This document shows, one piece after another, positions 44,883 through 52,971 of a DNA stretch of 64,000 nt. The translations under genes were made by a program, and so were the position numbers. The stretch lies in NCBI GenBank assembly GCA_964463485.1, contig CAYXDO010000046.1, positions 1-64,000 on the forward strand, in the 5' to 3' direction. The notes below the pieces were generated by a model, which worked only from the letters and a program-made list of their open reading frames with translations, searched no databases and had not been told where the DNA came from. This DNA comes from CAYXDO01 sp964463485 (GTDB lineage Bacteria; Myxococcota; Kuafuiibacteriia; Kuafuiibacteriales; Kuafuiibacteriaceae). Every line of letters begins with the position of its first letter. Position 1 is the stretch's first letter.

Positions 44883-44990
44883 CTCGACGGGCCAAGACAC
44901 GAGTTTGACGCTCCTCGGAGCCCCCGCAAGTCAGTAGCCCCGCGCGCGACTTCGCTTGCCCCGCCCGGGACCTTTCGATACAAGCGGCGA

Positions 44991-45719
44991 GTGTTCGAAA
45001 TCAGCCGCCGCACGTTCCTCGGCGGAGCGGTCACGCTCGTGTGCGCGCCACCCCTCGCCGGCTGCGACGAGCCTGTCGCGTCGTCGTCGATGGTCGATGG
45101 CTGGGTCGTTCCGGCCGGTACCAAACTCTCGCCCTCCCGGTACGCAACTCTGGCCGCGCTCGCGGACACGTTGATCCCCGGCGACGTCACGTCTCCGGGA
45201 GCGACCTTGGCTCGCGCGGCTTGGTACATCGATCAGTTCCTCGGGGCTTTCGACGTCGACCCTCCCCGCATCTACGCGGGCGGCCCATACTCAGGGAGGC
45301 ATGGCGGGTTGAACGGCTTCGCGGAGTTCCTTCCGCTGACCCGGGTCGAGGCGCTCAGCTTTCGCACACTCATCGAGGGGTCTCGCGGGATTCCTGAGCG
45401 GGAGTGGAATGGTCCGGTGAAGGGACTCATACAGACCCTCGAGGAGGGGCTCGACGAGCTCGAGGCGGTCGCCGCCGATCGGACCGAGCGCTCGTTTCGC
45501 GGGCTTTCGCTCGAGGATAGGCGCGGCGTACTCACGGGATTCGACGCCGAGCTCCTGAAGGTCGTGTACCGCTACGTGGTCGAGGGCACTTACGGCGACC
45601 CGGTGTACGGCGGAAACTTCGAGCTGAGTGGCTGGAAATCCATCCGTTACGAAGGCGATCGCCATCCGCTCGGCTTCAACCCGCTGCAACTCATGCAACC
45701 CGAGGACGGCGATGTCTGA
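44991..45719 (+). CDS. TAT-exported gluconate-dehydrogenase subunit-3-like protein
   Basis: A 242-residue protein resembling the small (gamma) subunit of gluconate 2-dehydrogenase-type enzymes, which escorts and stabilises a GMC flavoprotein. The twin-arginine signal SRRTFLGGAV is followed by a lipobox-like LAGC, so it may be a TAT lipoprotein. The family pattern ATLAALADTLIPGD appears after the signal, with VVEGTYGDPVYGGNFELSGWKSIRYEGD at the end. The start is GTG at 44991. Its stop overlaps the GMC gene by eight bases. Confidence 0.82.
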   Translation: MFEISRRTFLGGAVTLVCAPPLAGCDEPVASSSMVDGWVVPAGTKLSPSRYATLAALADTLIPGDVTSPGATLARAAWYIDQFLGAFDVDPPRIYAGGPYSGRHGGLNGFAEFLPLTRVEALSFRTLIEGSRGIPEREWNGPVKGLIQTLEEGLDELEAVAADRTERSFRGLSLEDRRGVLTGFDAELLKVVYRYVVEGTYGDPVYGGNFELSGWKSIRYEGDRHPLGFNPLQLMQPEDGDV

Positions 45720-47349
45720 GTTCGACGTCATCATCGTCGGCGCGGGCGCGGGAGGCGGCATGGCCGCGTGGGTGCTCGCGACGAGGGGGTTTCGGGTGGC
45801 GTTGATCGAAAAGGGACGAAATCCGTATCCCACGCTGACCGACGAGGTGCTTCGCGGATCTCACTTCGGTGACGACGAGCTGAAAAGAGCTCGGGCCTTT
45901 GCCTTTCACGACTTCTTCGCGGAGCCCCGATCCTTTCGGGCGTCGTCGTCCGACCCGGCCAAGAGTCTCCCCGTGCAGGGGCTGGGTGTGGCCGTCGGCG
46001 GCGGCACGATTCAATACGATGGCAACAGTCCGCGCCTCTCGCGGGCTGACTTTTCGTCACTCTCCACGTTCGGAGCGGTCGCGGGGGCTGACGTCGTCGA
46101 CTGGCCCATCTCGTACCAAGACCTCGAGCTCTACTACGACGCCACCGAGCTCGTGATCGGCGTTCAGGGCCTGGCAGGGTCGGACCCCTTTGCCGAGCCC
46201 CGCGGGCCTTATCCGATGCCACCGGGCGCTCCATCGAAGGCCGGCTCGATGCTCGCGGAGGCCGCCAAGCGCCTTGGGTACCATCCCCATCCGATGCCCA
46301 TCGCGATCAACTCCATGCCCTACCGAGGCCGCCCCGCTTGCACGAACGCGGGGTACTGTCCGTTCGGTTGCCCGGTGAATGCAAAGAGCTCCACCGCAGT
46401 CACGGTCATTCGCGAAGCCTTGCTCACGGGCAACCTGAGCTTGTTCACCGAGAGTTGCGTGACCAGGGTACTCACCGAGCCTTCGGGGGCGCGTGCGACC
46501 GGTGTCGAGCTGATCGATCCCAAGGGCGCCAGGGCGACGATGAGTGCGGACCACGTCGTGCTGGCGCTGAACGCGATCGAGACCCCTAGGCTGCTCCTCG
46601 ATACGCGTGGCCCAGCCCATCCGGACGGGCTCGGGAACTCGAGCGGCCTCGTCGGAAGGTACATGATGTTTCATACGATCGTAGGGGCAGTCGGGATCTT
46701 CGACGAGGAGATACGCAGCTACCGAGGTCGCGTCGCGACTCACGGCTTCTCCGACTTCACGGTGAGCGATGGGAGCGAAGGGTTCATTCGCGGCGGCTAC
46801 GTGGAGCTTGGTGGGCAAATCAGGCCGGTCGAAGCTGGATCGCAGTTTCCTTGGTTGCTGCACAAAGAGCTCATCACGAACGGGCCCTATATTCGCAGGA
46901 TCGCCACCGCCGCGATCATGGGTGAGGACGTTCCGCAGCTCGAGAATCGCGTCGAGCTCGATCCGTCGCTCAGGGACATCTACGGAAGGTCCGCTCCTCG
47001 CATCACCTATCGACGACACGAGCACGATCAGGCCATGATCGATCGCTACCTTCCAAAGCTCGAGGCCGTAGCGCGCGAAGCGGGTGCCAGCGACGTCATC
47101 GTCGATGACGGGTTGAAGCGCGATGGGTACCCGACGACGCGACACTTGCTCGGGACGACGCGCATGGGTACGGATGCTTCCAAGAGTGTGACCGATCCTT
47201 GGGGGCGCCTGCACGACGTCGAGAATGTCTGGATCTGCGATGGTGGTACTTGGCCGACTTCGGCCTCGTTCAACCCGACACTCACCCAGCAGGCGCTCGC
47301 GTATCGGACTGCTGCCTATCTCGCCGATCCCGGGGATCCGCATCCATGA
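45712..47349 (+). CDS. GMC-family FAD oxidoreductase
   Basis: A 545-residue flavoprotein of the glucose-methanol-choline family. The N-terminal FAD motif is IIVGAGAGGGMAAWVLA. GLGVAVGGGTIQYDGN stands for the GGSSxxN region. A Cys-rich loop ACTNAGYCPFGCPVNAKSS may carry an iron-sulfur cluster as in gluconate/fructose dehydrogenases. The C terminus has RMGTDASKSVTDPWGRLH, then NVWICDGGTWPTSASFNPTLTQQALAYRTA with the catalytic Asn. It has no signal of its own, so it would be exported with the TAT subunit. The ATG at 45712 overlaps the preceding stop, and its own stop overlaps the hexahaem gene. The substrate is a sugar or alcohol, unidentified. Confidence 0.88.
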   Translation: MSEFDVIIVGAGAGGGMAAWVLATRGFRVALIEKGRNPYPTLTDEVLRGSHFGDDELKRARAFAFHDFFAEPRSFRASSSDPAKSLPVQGLGVAVGGGTIQYDGNSPRLSRADFSSLSTFGAVAGADVVDWPISYQDLELYYDATELVIGVQGLAGSDPFAEPRGPYPMPPGAPSKAGSMLAEAAKRLGYHPHPMPIAINSMPYRGRPACTNAGYCPFGCPVNAKSSTAVTVIREALLTGNLSLFTESCVTRVLTEPSGARATGVELIDPKGARATMSADHVVLALNAIETPRLLLDTRGPAHPDGLGNSSGLVGRYMMFHTIVGAVGIFDEEIRSYRGRVATHGFSDFTVSDGSEGFIRGGYVELGGQIRPVEAGSQFPWLLHKELITNGPYIRRIATAAIMGEDVPQLENRVELDPSLRDIYGRSAPRITYRRHEHDQAMIDRYLPKLEAVAREAGASDVIVDDGLKRDGYPTTRHLLGTTRMGTDASKSVTDPWGRLHDVENVWICDGGTWPTSASFNPTLTQQALAYRTAAYLADPGDPHP

Positions 47350-47963
47350 ATTCGCGGGCCGCGTCGGGACTCGAGCGGAAAACTCGCGCCGCATCCCGGG
47401 TTCGCCGTTTTTTCTTGGTCGTGTTGGTGGCTTGCGGCTCGGAGGTCGAGGAGCTCGCGCCGCCCCGCGCGGAGCTCGGAGCGGATGTCGCGGACGTTCA
47501 GCGATGCCTTGGCTGCCATTCGACGAAGGTGGAGGCCTGGAACCGAGCGTCGTCGCACTCGTTGCTCTTCGATTGTCGCACTTGCCACGAAGTCGTCGCC
47601 GAGAGCGGAAGCGGACACGCGATCGTTCCAGAGTGCTCACGCTGTCATAGCGAAGGAGCTCACGCCGGCTCGGCTTGCCGAGAGTGTCATGACCCTCACG
47701 GGAGTGTGAATCTGTACATGCTCCGAGCGGAGCTCAGACTCATCACCGGAGAGCTGGCGGGCATCGAGTTCACGGCGCTGGAGGGCGCGTCCGAGCACGG
47801 CCTGGTGCGCACGGCGTCGATTGGGGTTCAAGGCAGCGGGCTTTGTGAGACCTGCCACACGGAGACGCGGGTGTATCGCAGGTCAGCAGGCGGCGCGAGG
47901 CATCACACTCGATATTGTCCCGAATGCCACCTTCATCGAGATGGGTTTGCTGTACCGAGGTGA
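47346..47963 (+). CDS. hexahaem c-type cytochrome lipoprotein
   Basis: A 205-residue exported protein with six CxxCH haem sites: CLGCH (54), CRTCH (77), CSRCH (97), CRECH (111), CETCH (167) and CPECH (191). The signal ends in lipobox LVAC, so it is anchored to a membrane. Free His residues (such as His71, His91 and His186-187) could be sixth ligands. The ATGA overlap with the GMC gene makes it the natural electron acceptor of that dehydrogenase. Its size and haem spacing fit a multihaem carrier rather than the usual three-haem gluconate dehydrogenase subunit. Confidence 0.85.
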   Translation: MNSRAASGLERKTRAASRVRRFFLVVLVACGSEVEELAPPRAELGADVADVQRCLGCHSTKVEAWNRASSHSLLFDCRTCHEVVAESGSGHAIVPECSRCHSEGAHAGSACRECHDPHGSVNLYMLRAELRLITGELAGIEFTALEGASEHGLVRTASIGVQGSGLCETCHTETRVYRRSAGGARHHTRYCPECHLHRDGFAVPR

Positions 47964-49881
47964 ACGAGCGCGGCTGACGGGCCGCAGCCGAAGGCCGCTC
48001 GGTCGAGCGTTGCTGTGGCTCACCCTGGCTTCGTGCGGACCTTCTTCGGAGCACCTCAGGCGGGGAGGGGTCGGGCAGCTCGCTCACGCGTGGCCGTTCG
48101 TGCCGACGCCCGCCGACGCTGCCGGGCAGGGACTCTCGCCGCGTGCCGGTGACCCGTCCGTGCGGGCCTGGCCCTCGTTCGCCGGCCTCGACGACGCGGG
48201 GACGCGGGCCCCGCCCGACACTCAGGGCGCGGTGGGCCTCGATCACTTGCTCGTCGCGCTGAATACCGAAGTCGGGGTTCAGGATCGGCGAGGAGCGATC
48301 CTGAGTCGCGTGCCTCTCGCCGAGTTTTGGCCTGATTTTTCGGTCAGCGTGGCCTTCGACCCGCGCGCGATCTACGACAGTCTGAGTAGTCGGTTCTTCG
48401 TCGTTGCGCTGGCGGACAACCGCTCGCCGAGCTCCGCGCTCATGGTCGCCGTGTCGGACGGATCGACGCCGCTCGAGGGTTGGCATCAGCTCTTCCTTCG
48501 AGCCGATCCGGAGGGTCGACTCTGGGCGGACTATCCGACCATCGCGACGAACCGAGACTATCTCGCGGTACAGCTCAATTTGTACCGCGTCGCTGACAAC
48601 TCGTTTGGCCGATCGGATCTCTACCTGTTCGACAAGTCGGACCTCCTCGCTGGCGGCGATGGCGCACCGACGATCATCTCCGACCCGACCCTCGAGAGCG
48701 CGCAGGCCCCGTCCGTGACGGACGATCCTCGGGACGCGACCCTGTACCTGTTGCGATCGATCGAGCAACCAGTCGAACGACCGGAAGGCGAGCAGAAGTG
48801 TCTGGAGCTGCTCCACGTCATCGGAGGCAGGGGCGAGGAGAGTCTAGTCCATGGGCCCGAGATCTGTTCCGACGACGTCTGGAGCTTCATTCCTCCAAAC
48901 GAAGACGACCTTGGCCCGCAGCTCGGGTCTGATCAGAGAGTCCAACTGGGAGACGATCGTATTCAGACGCTCGTGCAGCGCGATGGGAAGCTCTACGCGA
49001 CTCATACGATCTTCTCGCTGGACTCGGGTTCGACCCGGGCGGCTGTGCAGTGGTGGGTGCTGACCACGGCCGGAGAGGTCGTGAAGCGAGGCCGGATCGA
49101 CGATCCGAGTGGAGTGCGACAATTTGCGTACCCGAGCCTCGCGGTGAATCGGCGGGGGGACATGCTCCTCGGGTACTCTCGATTTTCCGAGAGTGAATAC
49201 GTGAGCGCTGGGTATGCCTTCGCGCGCGCTGGCGGCGCGTTTGGCCCGGACACGGAGCTCAAGTCGGGGGAGGCGCCGTACGTCAGGCTGGTTGGGCGCT
49301 GGAACCGATTTGGTGACTTCAGCTCGACGGTCGTGGATCCGCGGAACGGAACGGACCTGTGGACGTTTCAGAGTTATGCGGCCGCTCCGGTCGAGGGGCT
49401 GGATCGGTTCGGCACTTGGTGGGCCCGGGTCGTGGCGGACAACTCACCTCCGGTTGCAGAGGGTCTGGCGATCGAGGTGACGGCGGAGGGTGAGTTGCGA
49501 GGCAGTTACCAGTACGTGGACGCCGAGGGTCACGAGGAGGGCGCGACCGAGATCGGGTGGGTTCGAAACGGAGCGCGCGCGCTCGAAGGAGAGTTGATCG
49601 TCCACGCGGACGCGGTGTCGCCTTCGGATCTCTGGGAGCTCGTAGTGCGGCCGCACGATGGGTTGGATTTTGGGGTCGAAGCTCGGGCCGAGCTGAAGAT
49701 CGGCGAGCGGGTCGATGTGATTGCCGAGACGAGTCGGGATCAGGGATGTGGCTGCGCGGGCAGCGGACGGGCCGACGCCAGGCTGAGCGTGTTGATTGCG
49801 CTCTGTCTGTTCGGACGTCTGTTCGGACGTCTGTTCGGACGTTTGTTCGGACTGCTACGAGTCACGAGGCATGAGGCCTAG
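47941..49881 (+). CDS. exported protein with MYXO-CTERM sorting tail
   Basis: A 646-residue protein. The N terminus has a basic region and a hydrophobic segment ending in LASC, a probable signal or lipobox. The body (about 60-580) is beta-rich with repeated WADYPTIATNRDYLAVQLN and FGDFSSTVVDPRNG-type units, suggesting a propeller. The C-terminal 45 residues read GCGCAGSGRA, then a hydrophobic stretch, then basic residues, which is the myxosortase MYXO-CTERM layout. The hydrophobic part contains RLFG repeats from a 12-base tandem repeat. The ATG at 47941 lies inside the hexahaem gene, so it is probably co-translated with the redox operon. Confidence 0.75.
   Translation: MGLLYRGERARLTGRSRRPLGRALLWLTLASCGPSSEHLRRGGVGQLAHAWPFVPTPADAAGQGLSPRAGDPSVRAWPSFAGLDDAGTRAPPDTQGAVGLDHLLVALNTEVGVQDRRGAILSRVPLAEFWPDFSVSVAFDPRAIYDSLSSRFFVVALADNRSPSSALMVAVSDGSTPLEGWHQLFLRADPEGRLWADYPTIATNRDYLAVQLNLYRVADNSFGRSDLYLFDKSDLLAGGDGAPTIISDPTLESAQAPSVTDDPRDATLYLLRSIEQPVERPEGEQKCLELLHVIGGRGEESLVHGPEICSDDVWSFIPPNEDDLGPQLGSDQRVQLGDDRIQTLVQRDGKLYATHTIFSLDSGSTRAAVQWWVLTTAGEVVKRGRIDDPSGVRQFAYPSLAVNRRGDMLLGYSRFSESEYVSAGYAFARAGGAFGPDTELKSGEAPYVRLVGRWNRFGDFSSTVVDPRNGTDLWTFQSYAAAPVEGLDRFGTWWARVVADNSPPVAEGLAIEVTAEGELRGSYQYVDAEGHEEGATEIGWVRNGARALEGELIVHADAVSPSDLWELVVRPHDGLDFGVEARAELKIGERVDVIAETSRDQGCGCAGSGRADARLSVLIALCLFGRLFGRLFGRLFGLLRVTRHEA
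49807..49852. repeat. 12-base tandem repeat in the sorting tail
   Basis: Three perfect copies of ctgttcggacgt and a nearly complete fourth, in frame, encoding LFGR repeats within the C-terminal membrane segment of the MYXO-CTERM protein. Copy-number change would lengthen or shorten that segment by four residues. Confidence 0.9.
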
Positions 49882-49905
49882 GGCTTCGGGCGTGCGCACG
49901 AAGCC
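49882..49905. terminator. hairpin between convergent genes
   Basis: ggcttcg and cgaagcc form a 7-base stem around ggcgtgcgca, between the MYXO-CTERM gene stop and the lon stop. There is no T-run; a bidirectional stop is plausible. Confidence 0.45.
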
Positions 49906-49931
49906 AAAGATTCGGGGCGTTTCCTCGTCCT

Positions 49932-52340
49932 TCAGGAGGGCTTGACTTCGTCGGTCGCGGGCTCTTCTCGCAGGCCCGTGAAATTCACGGGAAACCGCTC
50001 CGGGGGCTGCTCCAGGGCGAGATCGAGGACTTGGTCCACTCGCTTGGCGAAGTGGAACTTCATCTGCTCTCTCACTTCTTTGGGCACTTCGACCAAGTCC
50101 TTTTCGTTCTTGTCCGGAAGGATGACTTCCTTGATTCCGGACCGCAGCGCGGCGAGGACTTTTTCTTTCACGCCGCCGATCGGGAGCACGTGGCCGCGGA
50201 GGGTGATTTCGCCGGTCATGGCGATGTCCGATCGGACTTTGATTCCCGTGATGAGCGACGTGATCGCCGTAATCATCGTGACTCCGGCGGAGGGGCCGTC
50301 CTTGGGGATGCCGCCTTGGGGGACGTGCACGTGGAAATCGTGTTTCTCCCAGACGGAGTCAGCGATGCCGAACTCACGGCCGCGCGAGCGGACGTAGGAG
50401 ACCGAGGCTTGGGCGCTCTCTTTCATCACCGCGCCGAGCTGGCCGGTGAGGGTGAGGTTGCCTTTGCCGGGGTACTTGGTGGCTTCGATGAACAGGATGT
50501 CTCCGCCGGCCGCGGTCCAGGCCAGGCCGGTGGCGACTCCGGGGACTTCGGTGCGCTGGGCCATCTCGTTGTAGAACTTTTCGGGCCCGAGGTACTCCTC
50601 GAGGTCGGCGGCGCGAACTCGGGTGAGCTCGGTCCTGCCTTCGGCGACCTTCACGGCGACGCCGCGAATGACCGAGTTCATCGTTCGCTCGAGGTTTCGG
50701 ACACCGGCCTCCCGGGTGTACTCCGTGATGATCGCGTTGAGCGATTCGTGTTCGAGCACCACGAGCTTCTCGGTCAGGCCGTGCGCCTCGAGGCTCTTCG
50801 GCAGCAGGTGGCGGATCGCGATGTGGATTTTCTCTTCGTGGGTGTAGCCAGGGATCTCGATGATTTCCATGCGGTCCTTGAGGGCCGCGGGGATCGGGTC
50901 GAGCTGGTTGGCGGTGGCGATGAAGAGCACGCGCGAGAGGTCGAACGGAATCTCGAGGTAGTGGTCGGAGAAGGTGTGGTTCTGCTCGGGGTCGAGGACC
51001 TCGAGGAGGGCGGAGGCGGGGTCTCCTCGGAAGTCGTAGGAGAGTTTGTCGATCTCATCGAGCACGAACACCGGGTTGCAGGTGCCGCCTTTTTTGAGTC
51101 CCTGAATGATGCGGCCGGGGAGGGCGCCGACGTAGGTTCGTCGGTGTCCGCGGATCTCGGCCTCGTCGCGTACTCCGCCGAGGGAGATGCGCTGGAACTC
51201 ACGCCCCATGGCGCTGGCGATGGAGTGCCCGAGCGACGTCTTGCCCACGCCGGGAGGCCCCACCATGCAGAGGATGGGACCTTTCATGTCGCTCTTGAGC
51301 TTGCGGACGGCGAGGTACTCGACGATCCGCTTCTTCACCTTGTCGAGTCCGTAGTGATTGGCGGCCAAGACCTCGCGGACGTTCTGAATGTCCAGCTTGT
51401 CGATCGTGGTTTTTTTCCAGGGGAGGTCCGCGATCCACTCGAGGTAGGTGCGACCGACCGTGTACTCCGAGCTGGACGACGGCATTTGTCGCAGTCGTCG
51501 GAGCTCTTTGCGGGAGACTTTCTCGGCCTCCGGCGGGAGGTTGGCGGCTTTGAGCTTTTGCTCGAGCTCGTCGAGGTCGCTCTCGCTTCCGTCCGCTTCT
51601 CCGAGCTCCTCTTTGATCGCCTTGAGTTGCTGCCGCAGGTAGTACTCCCGCTGCGTCTTGTTCATCTCTCCCTTCACTTGGGAGTCGATCTTGTTGGAGA
51701 GCTTGAGGACCTCGAGCTTTCGGTGAAGCAGCTCGAGGACGTTTTCGAGGCGGGAGGTGACCTCGGTGAGGTTGAGGATCTCCATCTTTTCTTCGACGGA
51801 GACATCCATGTTGGCGGCGATGAGGTCGGCGAGGTGGCCGGGATCGTCGATGCCTTCGACGAACTGAGCGGCGCCGGCGGGGATCTCGGGCATGAGGCCG
51901 ACGACCTCGCGGGCCGTCTTCTTCACATTCATGACGAGCGCTTCGATTTTCATCGGATCGGCGTTGATGTCTTTGACCTCGACGACGCGGGCCCGGAGGT
52001 ATGGGCTGGTCTGAGTCAAGGAGAGGACGCGGAAGCGTTTGAGCCCCTGCAGGACGAGGTGGAAGCCTTCGTCACCGGCCTTGAGCGCCTTCACGATGCG
52101 GCCGGTGGTGCCCATCGCATAGAGGTCCTCGGGACCTGGATCGTCGACCGATCCGTCCTTCTGAGCCACGATGCCGATAGGTTCGCCGGACTCTTCGACC
52201 GCCTTCACCATCGCCAGGGTCTTCGGCCGTCCCACGGAGATCGGCATGATGCTTCCTGGGAAGAAAACCGAGTTGCGCAGCGGAAGGATGGGGATGTCCA
52301 TCCCTTGGCCTTCCTGTCCAAAACGATCGTTGTCGCCCAC
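49932..52340 (-). CDS. lon: ATP-dependent Lon protease
   Basis: An 802-residue cytoplasmic AAA+ protease that degrades misfolded and regulatory proteins. The N-terminal LON domain begins IPILPLRNSVFFPGSIMP. The AAA+ domain has GPPGVGKTSLGHSIA (about 355-370), the Walker B region PVFVLDEIDKLS, and DHYLEIPFDLSRVLFIATAN. The protease domain carries PKDGPSAGVTM with catalytic Ser at about 682 and the downstream Lys of KVLAALRSGIK. Length matches the family. The start is a GTG with AAAGGAG eight bases upstream. Myxobacteria often have two Lon proteins (LonV, LonD); which this is cannot be told here. Confidence 0.96.
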   Translation of the reverse strand: MGDNDRFGQEGQGMDIPILPLRNSVFFPGSIMPISVGRPKTLAMVKAVEESGEPIGIVAQKDGSVDDPGPEDLYAMGTTGRIVKALKAGDEGFHLVLQGLKRFRVLSLTQTSPYLRARVVEVKDINADPMKIEALVMNVKKTAREVVGLMPEIPAGAAQFVEGIDDPGHLADLIAANMDVSVEEKMEILNLTEVTSRLENVLELLHRKLEVLKLSNKIDSQVKGEMNKTQREYYLRQQLKAIKEELGEADGSESDLDELEQKLKAANLPPEAEKVSRKELRRLRQMPSSSSEYTVGRTYLEWIADLPWKKTTIDKLDIQNVREVLAANHYGLDKVKKRIVEYLAVRKLKSDMKGPILCMVGPPGVGKTSLGHSIASAMGREFQRISLGGVRDEAEIRGHRRTYVGALPGRIIQGLKKGGTCNPVFVLDEIDKLSYDFRGDPASALLEVLDPEQNHTFSDHYLEIPFDLSRVLFIATANQLDPIPAALKDRMEIIEIPGYTHEEKIHIAIRHLLPKSLEAHGLTEKLVVLEHESLNAIITEYTREAGVRNLERTMNSVIRGVAVKVAEGRTELTRVRAADLEEYLGPEKFYNEMAQRTEVPGVATGLAWTAAGGDILFIEATKYPGKGNLTLTGQLGAVMKESAQASVSYVRSRGREFGIADSVWEKHDFHVHVPQGGIPKDGPSAGVTMITAITSLITGIKVRSDIAMTGEITLRGHVLPIGGVKEKVLAALRSGIKEVILPDKNEKDLVEVPKEVREQMKFHFAKRVDQVLDLALEQPPERFPVNFTGLREEPATDEVKPS

Positions 52341-52659
52341 TTCAAACTCCTTTGGCGATTACCGCCTAACCATGATCGTCCGCGGGTCGCTTCGACCTGC
52401 CCGGAAAATTCGATCCGCTCGTGCCTTCGCGAAATTCGAGGGCCGTCCTCACGTTGGTTTGGACTTTCTCCCGAAAATTTCGCTGTGGCGTAGCCGTCTT
52501 CGAGAATTGTGCGCCACAGCCACGGGAAAGCAAACCACGTCTTCGCGGCTCGCTTTTGGGCGGTTGGCGTGGGTGAAGAGCTCAGCGTGGTTTACGCCGC
52601 GCACGAATCGCGTGCTGATGCGCTCGACGTCGGGCGGTCGAAAGGGCCGGCTGTTGGAA
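52341..52659. other. lon upstream region
   Basis: No gene seen. It must contain the lon promoter reading leftward. No clear heat-shock inverted repeat (CIRCE-like) or sigma-32 consensus was found by eye. Confidence 0.5.
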
Positions 52660-52800
52660 CTAACGGCTGACGGTGTTGCCGAAGAGCTCCGCCTCGGTGC
52701 GCGTCGTTCCCTTCTTCTCGAGCTGTTTTTTGCGCGCTCGACCGTTCTTCTGAGCCTTGTGGACTCGCCGTTTGACAGTTGAATTCGTTGGGGATGCCAT
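52660..52800 (-). CDS. 46-residue basic small protein
   Basis: A tiny, highly basic protein: MASPTNSTVKRRVHKAQKNG, then RARKKQLEKKGTTRTEAELF to the end. About a third of its residues are Lys or Arg, and it lacks hydrophobic segments, so RNA or ribosome binding is plausible. The ATG has a GAGGAA site about 8 bases upstream. Similar Lys/Arg-rich open frames of this size occur in other large deltaproteobacterial genomes. It is divergent from the kinase gene and lies upstream of lon on the same strand, some 320 bases away. Confidence 0.65.
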   Translation of the reverse strand: MASPTNSTVKRRVHKAQKNGRARKKQLEKKGTTRTEAELFGNTVSR

Positions 52801-52971
52801 AGCGCGTTCCTCTTCTCCGCAGATTCGGAGAGGGCCCCTTAGCCGAGCCCAGGGTGACTCGTCAAGCAGCGGCGCGGAGAGCATCGACTTTGGAGGATGT
52901 GATGGGCGCTGTTTACTCCGGAGCGCGCCACCTCTACGCTGCGGACCGGCGCCAATGCGCCGAAGACTCGC

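Noticed and set aside
50031..52493. An 820-codon open frame antisense to lon
   Set aside because: It mirrors the codon bias of lon on the opposite strand, has no recognisable domain and no ribosome site; lon is certain on the other strand.
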